64,000 nt of DNA from Medicago truncatula (GCF_003473485.1 NC_053042.1:44293762-44357761), one strand, 5' to 3'; positions 13,201 through 26,939 are shown, numbered from the stretch's first letter. Numbers and translations are program-made. Notes: generated by a model from the sequence alone, not told the origin.

Positions 13201-14010
13201 CAAACTGTACTGTGGTTGCTCTGGTTACAGCATACAGGTAAACATCCCTCTATATTGCATCATTTTTTAGTAGTGTCTTTAGCTTAAGTAAAGCAATCCG
13301 CAAATATTGCTTAAGAATTAAGATCCATATGTTCTTTCCATTTTCATAATATACAACTCTAACAAAACATGCAAAAGCTTCTCTGGAAATTGTCCATGTT
13401 TTCTAAGACTTACCTACCGGCTGAATGATGGCAGGAGGTTGACTTGTCCAAATATACATCAACTTCATTCTTCACTGGTACAAGAAAATTGTTGGGAAAA
13501 CAAACCATACACTCCCTTCAAATTCATGATGATTTGCTCTTTGCTTGTGGTTCTTCTATTGATGCAACCGCAGGAAAGGTATATGTCTGTTCTTGTTCTG
13601 TTCCAAAGCATATTTTCTCGCAGAACTAACTTTTTCCTTCAATTGATACAAGATATTTTCACTTTCCTCCAAAATGGTGGTGGGATCGCTATCAACTGGA
13701 CTCGACGTCCATCGTGTAGCCATCAACAGTGACTTCATATTTGCTGGTACGAAATTTGGCACCATTGAAGTTTGGCTAAAAGATAAGTTCACCCGAGTTG
13801 CTTCCATCAAAATGGCTGGTGGTAACACAAAAATTACATCATTAGCGTCAGACGCTGATGGAATGATGCTTTTTGTTGGTTCCTCTGATGGAAAGATCCA
13901 GGTTAGGCATTGATCATAATAGCAGCCATGATATCACAAACTAACCAGCTTCTTTCCCAGTAACTGAATTTTCTTTTGGATTCATGATGCAGGTCTGGGC
14001 ATTGGACTAA
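7238..14010 (+). CDS. LIN: LIN / CERBERUS, U-box and WD40 E3 ubiquitin ligase of rhizobial infection
   Basis: Sixteen coding exons: 7238-8178, 8448-8511, 8621-8986, 9206-9291, 9442-10722, 11089-11233, 11326-11583, 11673-11982, 12072-12196, 12285-12404, 12485-12610, 12921-13043, 13127-13237, 13435-13578, 13653-13901, 13993-14010. They join without a break into 1488 codons plus stop, the length I recall for Medicago LIN. Layout: conserved N-terminal region (about 1-310), acidic serine-rich linker, U-box at about 514-588 (DFVCPITGQIFSDPVTLE, then CPITRQ), ARM-like helical repeats to about 1190, then WD40 repeats (VWDARKRIP, LDKTIRVWTI, DGKIQVWALD at the end). U-box proteins pass ubiquitin from E2 to substrates; LIN and Lotus CERBERUS are needed for infection thread growth and act with VAPYRIN. 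One intron (after 13043) starts with GC. A LIN-like paralogue is the main alternative. Confidence 0.93.
13044..13126 (+). other. GC-AG intron of LIN
   Basis: The intron between coding exons 12 and 13 begins GCAAGC after GTTAAG and ends ATTTACAG. Only this junction keeps the frame and restores the family sequence GTGVKVFNW. No GT at the border can replace it without a frame change. GC-AG introns are a small minority in plants and have otherwise strong donor consensus (AAG|GCAAG), as here. Confidence 0.85.
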
Positions 14011-14808
14011 GCACAATAAAAGTACGAGTATAACAACCCTTTTGCCACATGTAAATGAAATGCTGATGAGTTTTACCTATTTGAGCTCCTTACATATTTT
14101 ATAGGATTTCATTAGTCAAAGAGTATTGTTCATTAAATTATATTATCCAAATAAGATCTTCTATGTCAAAGGTATACAATGCAGGAAAAATTGAATATAC
14201 TATTTGCGGTACACTACCACCATCAACATCATCTTGCACAAGTATCTCATAGTTGATAATTCAACTGCAAAGTGAAAGAGACAGTTGAAACATTTAATCC
14301 ACATATATCATCACATAATGTATGTAATATATAAAAATAAAAATGTGAAAAAATTACTTATTTTTAATATAATCATCAATTAAATCAATCAGTTCAACCG
14401 ATTATTTCGCAATCTATATTTTTCCCCCAGTTTTAAGTAATCCAAGGACTGTTTGTATTGTAGTCCCAACATCACAAACTGTACAAATAACATCTTCCGG
14501 AGGTTATTTTTCCAAAAGGAAACTTATTTTTTTCTCCAAACTAGGTTTCCAGTAGTAAACAACCAGCATATTAACTATAACAAAGGGAATAATAGTGTGG
14601 CTAAATTATCTTTAAGGGAAAAAAGGAGTGAAATTTATTCCAAAATAAATAAAAACAATATCACTTGACAATGTAACTGCACAGACAGGCTTCCAAATAA
14701 TAGCGCAAGCAGCAGAAAGAAATTTCAGTGTGTGCACTCACTCTCGAGGCTGTGAATTGTGAATTTTATCTTGAATGAATGTTTAACAGCATAAATCAAA
14801 ATAATGTC

Positions 14809-16627
14809 CTAGAAAGAAGAGAGCCCAGCAAGTTTTCTAAACTTCTCATAGGAAACCCAGAAAACAAATTGCCACGGACCAAGCCTTGCCCATGTGGGGA
14901 AGAATCCTTTCCAGAGTGCTCTTATTCCTTCAACTTTAACTGTCTTCACCAAGCAATCATAAGAGCTTCTATATAAGACATTCCCTTCCTTTTTAGCTGT
15001 CTGATTCATCATTCTAGTCTTGACAACGTCGGCTGGACAACTTAAAGAAGTTGCCGCAAGACCTGACATGATGGAAGCTAATGTGTGGGCATAAACATTA
15101 TCCTCGGCTATCTTACTTTTAATAACAAATTGTTTAGCATGATCATAACAGGCTAATTCCCCCATGTTCACTAAGAAGGCTCTTTGGATATTAGGAAAAA
15201 CACCCTTCCATAGTCCTTGAAATCCTTCAGCTTTAATGATTTTGTTAAAAGCATCAATTGGCCCTGAATACCGAGGTTGAAGACCTTTTCTCATCATTTG
15301 ACTATCAGCTTGCATCCTCACCTTGACAAGATCAGCCGGGCTTGCTATAACCTGTACTGCCAATTGTAAATAATAAAAAAATATAAATCTGTACTTTTCC
15401 AAAGACAAATATAAAGGTGAGCAGTCAATTAAAACATGGATTCGTCTCCAAAGTTACAGTGCATTGGAAATTACATCCTTTGATCTCTGGTAAACTATTT
15501 GCATCTCATGGCTACTTTTGCATCTAACTGATGAAACCACAATCCTAATATTTTATTTCCACCTCTCCAGCATGAGAGCAGGTGTGAGATTTTCAAAGAT
15601 TCTCTAGAAACTAAATACACGAGTCACTGCACGCCTACAACCTTTTAAAGGATTTTAGTTTCCCAAGTTCTTTGGTTGTGATTGGTTGTATTGTTTATCT
15701 AACATTTGTGGGTTGCTAATTGTAACAAGGTTAAAACTTGTAAAGCTTATGCTTAAGAGAGTGTCAGAATCAGAATTTTATAACAAAGGCAATCCAGAAT
15801 CGTGTGCAAAGCTCTCACATAACCAGGGACCAAGACAAGGCAGACGGCAGACTGACCGACTAGGCTAACCCCACTAGTAACTAAGATAAACATCAGTCGA
15901 AAAACACAAAAGTCGTGATGTACCTACCTAATACTGAATCAATCAATCAATTGATGTACAAACACCACATATTCTTTTACTATGTTCATAAATCTGGCAG
16001 ATGGTGTTCTTCGAAGTTGGAAGGCATAAAATTATGTTCCTGAAACTCTCAAGTCTTAACAACAGAATTCAAATCAAGAGACTGTAACTTAACTATTTTT
16101 TGGTCCAGGCTCAAGCCTTCATCTTGGAACTTTTATCCTTTAAATATATAATCTTGATGGTCAGCATTTTCAAATAAAAAGATATAGAAAATTTGAATTA
16201 CAAATCTTAATTATTTACTTACTATGAGAAATTGACAAGAATTCTGAACAAATATTCTCACCTGAGCCATACTGCCAGAGATTCCACCAACAACAGCCTT
16301 GCCAATGATAGAGGGCGACCCATTATCAGAAGAAATAACACTCCTCAGGTGCTCATACCCAACAATTCGAATAGGGGTGTAGAATAGGTGTCTTAAAATT
16401 GCTGGAGACAAGCCCTTATAAAGGCAAAGAGGACCTTGTTGACGAATAATGTCTAGGCCTATTTGAAATGCACCGGTTGGACGAGTTGATGAAAGTGACT
16501 CCCCATGGAGTTGGAGCCTGGTTTTGATCAAGTCTATGGGAAAAGTTGTGGACTCGGCCACCATTGCCGATAATGATGTTAGCAAAATCTTTGTATGAGT
16601 ATTGTCAACTTGATTGCCTGATTTCAT
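14809..16627 (-). CDS. UCP3: Mitochondrial uncoupling protein, UCP3/PUMP3 type
   Basis: Two exons, 16627-16262 (122 codons) and 15351-14809 (180 codons plus stop), with GT-AG borders, give 302 residues, the normal length of a mitochondrial carrier. The three carrier signatures Px[DE]xx[KR] are all present: FPIDLIKTRLQ, SPADLVKVRMQ and CPADVVKTRMM, one per repeat, so six transmembrane helices in the inner membrane are expected. The residues around them (NIQRAFLVNMGELACYDHAK, FFPTWARLGPWQFVFWVSYE) match plant UCP3 (Arabidopsis At1g14140 as I recall it), which also has one intron. UCPs dissipate the proton gradient or exchange metabolites; the substrate of UCP3 is not settled. An in-frame ATG at 16657 would add ten residues (MASWVFLYVP); the ATG at 16627 fits the family better. 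It is divergent from NUP1. Confidence 0.92.
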
Positions 16628-17913
16628 TGGTACATACAAGAAAACCCAACTCGCCAAAATAAAATATGCACGGGGCTGGCTGGCTGGCTATTCTAAGACA
16701 ATGAATTGACAAGGTACACAGGCATCAGGGGTTGGAGATTATATTGAAATTACCTCAGCCATTTGTAAGTGTTGATAAATCAGGATGACACAGTTCAAGT
16801 TTTGTGTAGTAGTTTTGTCAGAATAAGTTACGCGTACTTGTTCTTTTGTGGCATCGCCGCATCGTCCATAAGACATAAGACATGAGTACATGACAATGCT
16901 GTACCGCGTTTTGATTGTAAAAACACCAATAGAGTTTCAAACCATAGAAATCTTGTCATGTGTTAGTTAGTTCTTTTTCGTACTTAGTTTTAACTCATCA
17001 AACACATCCTTATTAGAAGATTTCAGACTTATTTAATTTTTCAGTATTAATATTAAATATATTCCATTAATTTTTAACTCATCAAACACACTTGTTAAGA
17101 GATTGCTGACTTATTTAATATTAATACTAAATATATCCGATTAATAATTTTACATCATTATTTTTTAATATTAAATTATTTGTTAAATCATAATTACCTA
17201 AAATTTAACTTGAAATAACCTTGGTAATACCGACACATCTCCCTAACACTCGAAAAAGTCACGACACATGTAAATTATATTCAAGAGGAATGTATGTAAA
17301 CTCTCATTTTAATACCGTAATATTTACTTTTTTATTGAATGAAACTCATGCATGTTAGTCAGTCAGAATTGTTTCGGTGCTTCATACTCATTCAGACACA
17401 TTTATAAGCAAAAAATAACATTTTGAATTTATTGAATAAGTAACATATTTAGTCACATTTATAGACTAGATATATTAATGAACCTAAAATGTTGTTTTTT
17501 TATTTATAAATGTGATTGGATGGAGGAAGTAAAAGATAACGATGTCTTTCATTTACATAGAGATTAATTCAAAATTATTTTTTGTCGAGAAAAAGAATCA
17601 AATTCAACGGTTAGGAAATATAGTGAGAATCAAGATGAGTTTTCAATTTTTTTATTTGATAGAATAGACAGTGATTTCTCTTAAAAAAAAAAGATTCTTT
17701 TTGACAAAGAAAAAAAAAATAGATAGTTGATTTCTTCTTTCTTGAAATACTTTTTAATTTTTCTACACCAATACTCGATATATTTTATTTATTAATTATT
17801 TTTATTACTCTATACTCTGTATTATTTATTATTCGTCCTCTTTCTCTCTCTACGATTAAAACCCTAATTTGCCCTGCGTTCGCATTTCTCTCTCTCTCTC
17901 TGAACGAACAGCG
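16628..17913. promoter_or_regulatory. Shared divergent upstream region of UCP3 and NUP1
   Basis: About 1.3 kb separates the start codons of two divergently transcribed genes. The NUP1 side ends in a CT-rich leader (TCTCTCTCTCTC just before 17914). In the middle, 17395-17537 resembles the MITE-like sequence at about 5620-5735 (shared ATTTATAAATG.GAT segment) and ends near GGATGGAGGAAGTA, like the terminal motif of Stowaway-type MITEs. No TATA box stands out. Confidence 0.5.
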
Positions 17914-20900
17914 ATGGCGACGGAAGGGAAGGAGAAGAATTTATACGAAGGTGGAACCGGTGGCAAGTTCCGTAAACGTCCCTTCCGCAAAACTCAAACG
18001 ACGCCGTACGATCGTCCTCCGGCAGCACTCAGAAACCCTAACAGCAACAACAATGGTTGGATTTCGAAGCTTGTTGATCCTGCTCACAGACTCATCACTC
18101 ATGGCGCTCACTCTCTCTTCTCATCTCTTCTCCGCAAGCGTCTTCCTCCTCCCCCTCCCGCTCCCAATTCTTCAGGTTTTCACTTTCACTTTTTTTTTTT
18201 ACTCTCTTTTGTTTCAATTCAATTGAATGTTTTACTTCTAACAATTCGTTATTGTGTTTTTTAATTATACTATTCTAGATTGAAATTTTGTATTAGCAAT
18301 TAGGCAGATTGGATTTTTTTGTTGCTGTTAGGGTTTATGATTAGGAAATTGTTCACTTCACGCCACAGTGATTATCATTTTATTTTTACTGCTTATTAAT
18401 TATTTATTAACTACTGATACATCGAGATCGGTAAATTGTTTAAAAAATTAATTAAAAAAATGAACTAATTGAAAGTAATTGCATGTGTCTGGGTCGGGCA
18501 CTGAACATGCCTTCCATCAGGAGGGTTGGTGCTAAAAAGTTTATTAGTGAGTGTTTTGAGAATGCTTAAGGTGGTAGTTCGATTGTTATCATCATCACGG
18601 CACTTTCGAACATAATTCAAATTTGTGTCCAAATAGTTGCTTCCGGTATTTAACTCTTTGATATTAAATGTCTTTCAATATTTCTTGCTTTAGGGAAGTA
18701 GTATTATATTGTAGATGCATCGAAAACTCTTGGTGGTATTATCGCTATTCTGAAATATTTTCTGCAGTTTGTAAGATGTATATTGTACACATAGATATAA
18801 ACACTAAAAAATTATTAAAACTACTCAAAATTTGTGACGAATACATAATCATTCATAAAAAGTCTTGGTGTCTTAGACAAGACTTAAAATCCCTATAATA
18901 CCTTAAAAAGATCATAAATGTTCATGAGGTAGATGTTCTGGTGTGTTTTAAGGCAGAAATGTTCTAGTTTGATGGATTTTTAGGCATTTCAGCTGGTACT
19001 TGTGGGGGAAATTTAATAGCATTGCGATACCTGCTCTGCTTCGCTGCTATAGCACGGTATACCTATCAGCCCCATTCAATAATGTTATGTTCTATATGCT
19101 TCTGGACTGGAAGTTCTAAAGTATATTGTAAACCGAAATGATAGTTTTCCTCAAAATTTTGTCAGCAAGAAGACTTTTGGTGTGCAATTTTTTTGTTTTC
19201 TAAGCTGATAGTAGGACAAAATGTAAATGAAATTAGGGAAGTGGGGTCAAAGTTCAATATTTTTTTACCTTAAAATGTTTCTTTGTTGAATTTTTTCAAC
19301 GGGTTCTGTGGTGGAAGCAGAGGAACTGAGCTGTCTGGTTGCAGCGTTTTGTGAGTGTCTGTCACAATGAGCATTTGGGTGTACTGGGGCAAGGGCACAA
19401 GTGTAACCTGACTACTGTTCTAATCTTTATTGATTTAGTGAATGCCATCTTTATCTTTTCTCTGGATGTAGGGCTATAGTTTACTGTAGATATAAACATG
19501 CTAAATACTATGTTTATTTTTTATTCTCACTATTATATGTTTTTCCTTGTTTATGGCAAGTAACTTATTTGCTGTAACTTTTCTACGGTTTTCCAATTTT
19601 CACCACTTTAAATGTCATTTTTTGTCATTCTCTTCTATGTAAGTAATCACACGACTGCATAATTTCTTTATTATCATGCACTTCATTGATATGTGTATTT
19701 TATGATGCAGGGATGGAACAAGAAACGGGGCAGCACAATCACCAAGAAGAAGCTGTAGAAATGGAACAAGAAATGAGACAGGAGAATCATCAAGAAGAAT
19801 CTGTATGTATGCACGCTCTCTATATGTTATAACACCATTTGCATATCTTGATGGATTATTTTTTGGGGTGTGAAGTGCGTGCATTTGATTTAATAATAAG
19901 AAATTGACATTTTTATTTTTATATTTCACCTCAGGTAATCCTCAGTTTCTTTACAGCTTAATATTGTGTAAAATTTACTACACTGGTTAAATAAAATGCC
20001 AAATTTATGCTTTTACTTATAGTTTTTACATTTTATATTCCTATCTGTGTCTGTTTAGTTGTGGTTGGAATTGATAATTAAGGGTCAAAATATGCATCTT
20101 GTTGAGAGTGCCATATTGACTGAAGATATGGCTTAAGTAGTAGTCATATGGCTTGGACAATCGTCACATTAAAAAGCCGATTTTGTGTAGTTGAGATAAA
20201 CGTTACACCCAAAACTTCAGATAATATCAGAGTCTATTCTAGATCCGTTGGGCCAGGGTCAAGCTCTAGGTGTGAACTCCTGAGCCTGAAGGGTGTGTGG
20301 AGAGAGTTCCAAATCGGATCGTGATATGAATTGAATAATGTTTATAAGTGATGGGAATCCCTTACCTTACAAGCCAGCTTTCCCTTACCTTACAAGCCAG
20401 CTTTGTGTGGATTAGTTAGTCCCAAACCCAATTTCTAAAATTGCATTGAGAGTCAGGTTCGCCCTGTGGGTTATAGGCCCCACGATCTAGTAGCTTGTTC
20501 ATGTTGGATTGCAGAATTGGCTTAATTTGGATTGTTGATGGATTAGAGCTCTATAAAAGTTCATGTCAAATGCTTGTTAATATTGGCTCTTTATTTCTTC
20601 TATTGCCATTTCTGAGCTTAATTTTTCTCGTAGGTGTTATTGTGGCTGTATGTTATACTATTAAGTAACCTGCATTGTTTCCTCAAATGTCTTTTGTTAG
20701 TTTCTATTCGTCTAGTTGCGTGTTTCATGGAGGGCTTGCACTGCTTTTGAAATCAATCTTTATTTCTATTGGTTATATTATATATTGAGTATTGGAACTG
20801 CAATGTTACCTATTGATTGGTGAAACTGTGTTATTGTGTTATTATTGATATCTCACTGTTTTTTCATTTCCTATATGAAAAACAGGTTGCAAAAGAATCT

Positions 20901-23900
20901 TCTGGCAATCAACAAAGAGCAGTTGGTGAAAGTAATGTTCAAGTTAATTGTTCTGACTCGGATCAAGGTGGATTGACCGAACTTGAGAAACTATTGAAGC
21001 AGAAGATTTTCACCAGGTATGTTTTGTATCCTGTGGATGAGGAATAAACATAATTCTCTTGAGCATTTGATAATTTTATTTTCAGGAAAGACTTGTAACT
21101 TCTAATTCAAATAATGAAAATGAATATGCATATAAATTCAAACATTTTAATGATGTTTTATAGTAAAATTTGAACATTTTAATGATGTTTTATAGTAAAA
21201 TGTTGGTTCTGTCAGTTGTTTAAATAGCATTCCTGGTTCTGTAATTTGTGCTTTTTATGCAAGATCATGAAGTTCATTCTGCTACAAGTTTGATTTCACC
21301 TCTTCCTGATGTCCATATCAATTTCATTCCATTCTTAGTCTTTGATTTATGGTGTACCTTTTGGGATGTTTTTGGTTGATTGTGTATATGTTTTTGGTCC
21401 ATACAACAGGTCTGAGATTGATCATTTGACAGCACTTATGCAGTCAAGGACTGTAGATGTAGCTGTTAGGGGAGAAGAGAAGAGGTCAGAAATGGTTCCC
21501 TCAGAACCAATATTACCTTCTGGACAAAAGGAAGAATATCCCAAAACACCAACCGTAGAAAATGGGATTGAAAACCATCTTGCATTAACTCAACCTGTTA
21601 CTTCCAGTGTATGTGAACTTGCCTTAATATTTTATGCTTGAATATGTATTTTGCTAAGAGCTATAAAAATAAAAATTAAAAACATCTCATTACACAATAT
21701 CTTGATATTATGTTGGAGTATCGTATGTTATCTCATAGGAATTGTCTTTTTAGTTATAGGGATAGTTTCTTGGTGTAACTTATATTATCTCTTTATATTA
21801 GTTTCCATATTTCTTTGTTATTATCATGGTTTATTTTCCTATGTAATTGGGATTTGGAGTCTTGTAAAGGACTAAGTGCTTATTCTTTTTTGTAACAAAT
21901 TATTACTACCAATCTTATCAACCAATATTTATAATTCGAAGACTTCATTCTTTTTCTTTTCTCATCATTGAAACCTAATTTATTTGTTTGATTCTATTGT
22001 GGATTTGAAATTACCGATTTCTCCACTCTGAGCCATCTCACATGGATTGCTTCATAATGTCCGTAGGTTCCTATTGAGGATGTTGCTTCACCTGTAGAGC
22101 TTGCCAAAGCTTACATGGGGAGCAGGCATCCCAATGTATCCACATCAATGCTGGGCGTGCGATATCCTGCTCGTGGAGAAGACACAACTCCTCTAAAAAG
22201 TGAAAAATCTCCGTTTAAATCCCCTACTATGTCGATTGTGCCAAGGGCTACTAGGCATACTGCAATTCATGAAAACGGTTTTGTGACCCCAAGACCTCGT
22301 GGCAGATCTGCAATTTATAGTATGGCTCGTACACCGTATACCAGAATTTATCCAACCTCTACCCTCAAGGTTTGCCTTTTCCTCAATTATTTTGTATCAT
22401 AATGTTTGTTTATTGGATCAAATTCCTGATATGGCTCTCTTATTCTACAGGGTGGAGGGCTTGCTGTTCATGGCGAGCCTTCATCTTCAACCCAATCTGC
22501 AATGGATTATGCCATGTTTTCTGGATCTACACAAGGGGTATAAATAATTCTTAGTTCTAAGTCCTGTCTTTCAGATAATACAGGCATCTTATTAGCTTTT
22601 GTGGTGTTTTCTTATTTTCATAGGGGATAAAGCGTAGAAATTTAGCAGTGGATAATAATATAGGATCTGTTGGTCCTATCCGCCGAGTCCGTCAAAAGTC
22701 TAATCTTCTATATTCCAAAGGCTCCAGCTCACCTCTTTCTGGCAGTGCTCTATCTGTCTATAGGAACGGATTGGGTATTGATGCTGCTCAGCAACCTTCA
22801 TCTTCCTTGCATAAGCCTGTTCTGCTAGATGAAGTTAAGCACAAGTCTGAAGAAAATGTGAGTGGAACTAAGTCCAGCATGAGCTTTCCCCCTTCCTCCT
22901 CAAAATCCAGTGAGATGGCTACAAAAATTTTGCAGCAACTTGATAAAATAGGTTCTCCCAGAGAAAAATCATCTGAATCAAGGCTACCAGTTGTGAGTGA
23001 TAGTTCATCAATGAAGTTGTCACCTTCAATGCTACGCGGACAGGCTCTTCGAAGCATGGAAATGGTAGATGCGTTTAAATTGCCGGACAATTTACAAGGT
23101 AATAATTTGGATGGCACATTTGGAAATTTGACTTCCAGTGCTCAGAATCAGAAGTCAATTTCACATAGAGATAAGGGTGAAAATGGTCCATTGAAACTTG
23201 TTGCTTCTTCCAATGAATCAGTTCCTATTGTAACCACTACAGAGACCACAAAGTCAAGGAATCAAGTCTTGTCTAGTGATAATTCTTTTATGATGAAATC
23301 AGTTTCTAACCCTACACAAAAGAAGCGGGCATTCCATATGAGTGCACACGAGGTATGAGATTTTGTGTGATATCTATTGAAGTATTTTTATTTTGTTTTA
23401 TTTATAAATCTTCCATTTGCAGTTTCATGCAAGTTGTTTTAAATTATTGCAGTGAGAATAAATGATATTTACTAACCATGGGCATTTGCTTCCTTCCATT
23501 TACCACTAAATAATTATGAGTGAAGCAATTGACTTTTTTTCAGTTTCCTAGATCTTTATTTGGTGGTTGTATGTCTTTTATTTTCCTTGATAGTATGGCC
23601 CAACCTCAGATCATGATTGTTCTCTTTTCTTTTTGTCTCCTCTATTAAAGAATTCTCTGGACCTGGGTGATAATGCTTATAGAGCCGTCTCTTTTTCTTC
23701 TGCGGAAAAAGAAACAAAAAGCTCCACTGTTATTGAGGATAAAGTTTCTTCTGGTTCTGAAGCCATTGCACATGAAAGTCCCTCAACATCATCTGTGGTG
23801 TTGCCATCCACAAGGTTTACGATAGATGCTCAAGCTCATGTTAAGACAACTGATGGTGGGGCTCATGTTAAGACAACTGTGGCTACAGTTGCAGTTACAG

Positions 23901-26502
23901 CACCTACAATAACAACCTTTGGTTCCGACAAGCCTGCTTTATCAAATGGGTCAACTGCTAATCCTTCTTTGTTTAATTTTGCTAATAAGAATATCTCGTC
24001 AGCGGAGTTATCAACTTCTGTTGCTTCATCAAAGGAGATAGCCAAATCAGCTCCGGTATTTGGTTTGGAGAAGGTTGATCCGTCAAAGGAGGCTGGTGGT
24101 CCATCAGTAAACTTTGACACCAAGCAAAATGTTTTCAAGGTTCCACCAATCCCGTTTACTGCTTCATCATCAGTTGGTGGTGAGTCTACTCCAAAATTTG
24201 GTGCTTCTTTTGACTCTCAGCCGGGAGGCTCAATCAGGTTAGTCTATGTTTCTTTAGTAAGCTTGCTTTTAAAAACCTCGCCGAACACAATTCCCTTCAG
24301 ATCTAGACTGTTTTTTTTTGTTGGGGTTTGTGTCTGTTCAGCCATTTGTTTTTTACTTTGATGTAGTTTGGGGAAGTAATAACATCTCTTGTTACGAGGA
24401 TGATTTTCTATTTAGTGAACATATTTACACCCAATTCATTGAAATGGTTGTGGGGAAAGTTTTGTTGTTACTTTTGGGGGGTATAACTTTCCTTTCATTT
24501 TCAAACTTTCTTACATTTCCATTTCATATGTTTAGCTACATATACCTTTACTTGGTTTGAACTTACAGGATTACAGTCTTATGCTCAAGCATATTTTCAT
24601 CGAACTTACCGTGTTCAGTCTTTTATTGGGGCATATATTCATCAAACTTACTGTGTGTTTGATTACCTCAAACTTTGGACAGTGTAGATGTTTGATAATA
24701 AAAACGTATATGAAATTTGACGATATGATTTGCATGTGCCATACCATCAAACTTGAACAGATATATTTAGATTTTAATAATTATAACAATTATTAAGTGT
24801 TGCAATTATTCATGTACTGAATTTTTGCTTTGTCTGCAGTTTTACTACTGTTGCTGGTTCAACTGGTTCTATGCAAAAAGTTCGTGAATCTGATAGTGGT
24901 GATGCTAATAAAAATACTGGATTTTCTGTTGGGGCATCAGAACTAGCTGTTTCATCTGCAGCATCAACATCATTGTTGACACCACCAAATAGTATATTCA
25001 AATTTGGCCATAGTTCAAATCAAAATAATGGGTCTCTTGGTTCAGGCCCTTCATTCTCTTCTTCCTTTCCATCTCTCATATCAAATAACTTTAGCAACAG
25101 TTCAAATCAAAATAATGGGTCCCTTGCTTCAGGCCCTTCATTCTCTTCTTCCGTTCCATCTCTTGTATCAAATAACTTTAGCAACAGTAGCTCGTCCCTT
25201 TCTGCAAGCGGTGGCATTAATTCCACTTCTGCTTCCACTGGAATTAGCATGATAACTCCTGCCCTTGCTGCATCAAGTAATAACTGTTCCTCTTCCTCCA
25301 CCCCAGTGGTGGCAACTTCGTCTTCAACAACTTCCCTTTTCAAATTTGGTTCCTCTCCTGTCACATCAGCAGGTTTATCTGTATCATCTTCTGGCTCAAA
25401 ACCACTGGAAACTGGGAACAGGCAAGATGCAGGAATCAGTAGTTTTAGCAGCACTGCATTTGGTAGTTCATCTGCTGCAGTTGGAAGCACAGCAAGTGCC
25501 ATTTTTGGGTTCAGCTCTTCAGCAATGACAACTGGAGCTAGCCAGTCTCAGAGTTCTTTCGGTGCTGGCAGTGGTTCTCTGTTTGGTGCCCAAGCTTCTC
25601 CTCCTGCCGGTATATTTACAACTTCTACTCAGACCCAGTCAGTTCAATCATTTGCATCATCCCCATTGTTTGGGTCGACTGGTAAGACAGATATTTCTTC
25701 GGGGAGTTCTTTGTTTCCTTCTTTAAGTTCTGCCACAAATACATCTTTTTCTTCTGGGAGTTCGATGTTTCCTTCAAGTTCTACCACTAACATTTTCAAC
25801 TCCAGTACAACTTTTGGACTCGGCACATCTGCTTCCTCTTTGGCAGTCAACTCTAGTAGTGGTACAGGCTCTAGTTTATTTGGGGCTTCTGGTTGGCAGC
25901 CCAGCAATTCTCTATTTGGTTCCACATTTAGTTCATCACCTTCGTCCGGGTTTGGAACATCCAGTACTACTGTTGCTTCCACCAGCTCACCCATGTTTGC
26001 CTCCACGACCAGTGCATCAGCTCCTCAGTTTTCATTCACTTCAGCTGTGGCTTCCACCTCCACACAGCCTGCTTTTGGAAGCCCTAACCCTGTCTTTGCT
26101 TTTGGTTCAGCTCCAGTTAATAATGATCAGATGAGTATGGTGGACAGTATGGCTGAGGACAGTGTTCAAGCGACTCCACCTATGAGTCCTATGTTTGGTC
26201 AACAACCTGCCCCTGTTCAATCAAATTTTGTATTCGGAGCATCCACTCAGTCAGGAACCAGTCCTTTCCAGTTTGCAAGTCAACAGAACATTGCTTCACA
26301 GGTATCCGCTCCCTCAGGAACCAGTCCTTTCCAGTTTGCTAGTCAACAGAACATTCCTCCACAGAACCCTTCTCCATTCCAGGCTTCTGGCAGTCTGGAA
26401 TTTAATGCAGGAGGAGGAGGGAGTTTCTCATTGGGCTCAGGTGGTGGTGATAAGTCTGGTCGAAAAATTATTAAAGTCAAACATAGAAACCGTAAGAAGT
26501 AA
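17914..26502 (+). CDS. NUP1: Nuclear pore protein NUP1 (Nup136), nuclear basket FG-nucleoporin
   Basis: Nine coding exons: 17914-18175, 19711-19802, 20886-21016, 21410-21608, 22067-22369, 22451-22537, 22624-23352, 23651-24237, 24840-26502, total 1350 codons plus stop, all phases consistent. The N terminus (GTGGKFRKRPFRK, TPYDRPP, GWISKLVDPAHRLI) and the middle motif VELAKAYMGSR are those of plant NUP1/Nup136. The last exon is a long Ser/Gly-rich region with many FG-type repeats (FKFG, FGSS, LFGS, VFAFG) and the C terminus is basic (KIIKVKHRNRKK). This protein sits on the nuclear side of the pore, takes the place of vertebrate Nup153, and affects mRNA export and nuclear shape. Two tandem repeats lie in the last exon: a unit of about 29 residues near 25011-25185 and a shorter one (SGTSPFQFASQQNI) near 26250-26360. 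Exon 8's left border is the least certain. Confidence 0.9.
20340..20415 (+). repeat. 25-bp tandem duplication inside a repeat-like segment of NUP1 intron 2
   Basis: CCCTTACCTTACAAGCCAGCTTT occurs twice in a row. It lies in a segment (about 20150-20460) with phrases such as AAATCGGATCGTGATATG and ACAAGCCAGCTTTGTG that resemble a dispersed legume repeat; a distantly similar segment lies at 39810-40140. Its ends were not defined. Confidence 0.5.
21128..21202 (+). repeat. 37-bp tandem duplication in NUP1 intron 3
   Basis: The unit AACATTTTAATGATGTTTTA TAGTAAAAT is repeated twice back to back with almost no change. It lies in an intron and has no evident function. Confidence 0.75.
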
Positions 26503-26939
26503 AAGACCATTGTTTATGAAAATGGTTGCTTTCTATCACCTGCTTCAGGCCCCGCACTTCAGTAGCGCAACAAAAAAATAAGTTCTGAAAATCAAATGCA
26601 GGATAGTGTTGCTCATTTGGCGATGTGGACAAGCGAAGCTATTGCTAATCAGCATATCGAAATTTGTTGGTCATCTTTCACCTTCGATAAGCTGAGGCAT
26701 AAATGTTCCCAATTTTGTTATTGTATGATATGATAGAACATATGTGCTGTACTTGTAGTGATTCTAGGTCATACAGTTCACAATTTATGATGATAGATAA
26801 TACTCTTAAGGTCGCTGTATTCTCCTCACTTGTAAGTTGTAACATTACCAGAATTAGGGATGAAGTTATAAGCTTAGCTGGTTGTAACATTTACGGTTCC
26901 AATGAGCGATCTGCTGAATATTTTCTGCATTATATATTG

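Noticed and set aside
24810-26581. Several long open frames on both strands over the last NUP1 exon
   Set aside because: They are shadows of the Ser/Gly-rich FG-repeat coding sequence, whose low complexity keeps other frames open.
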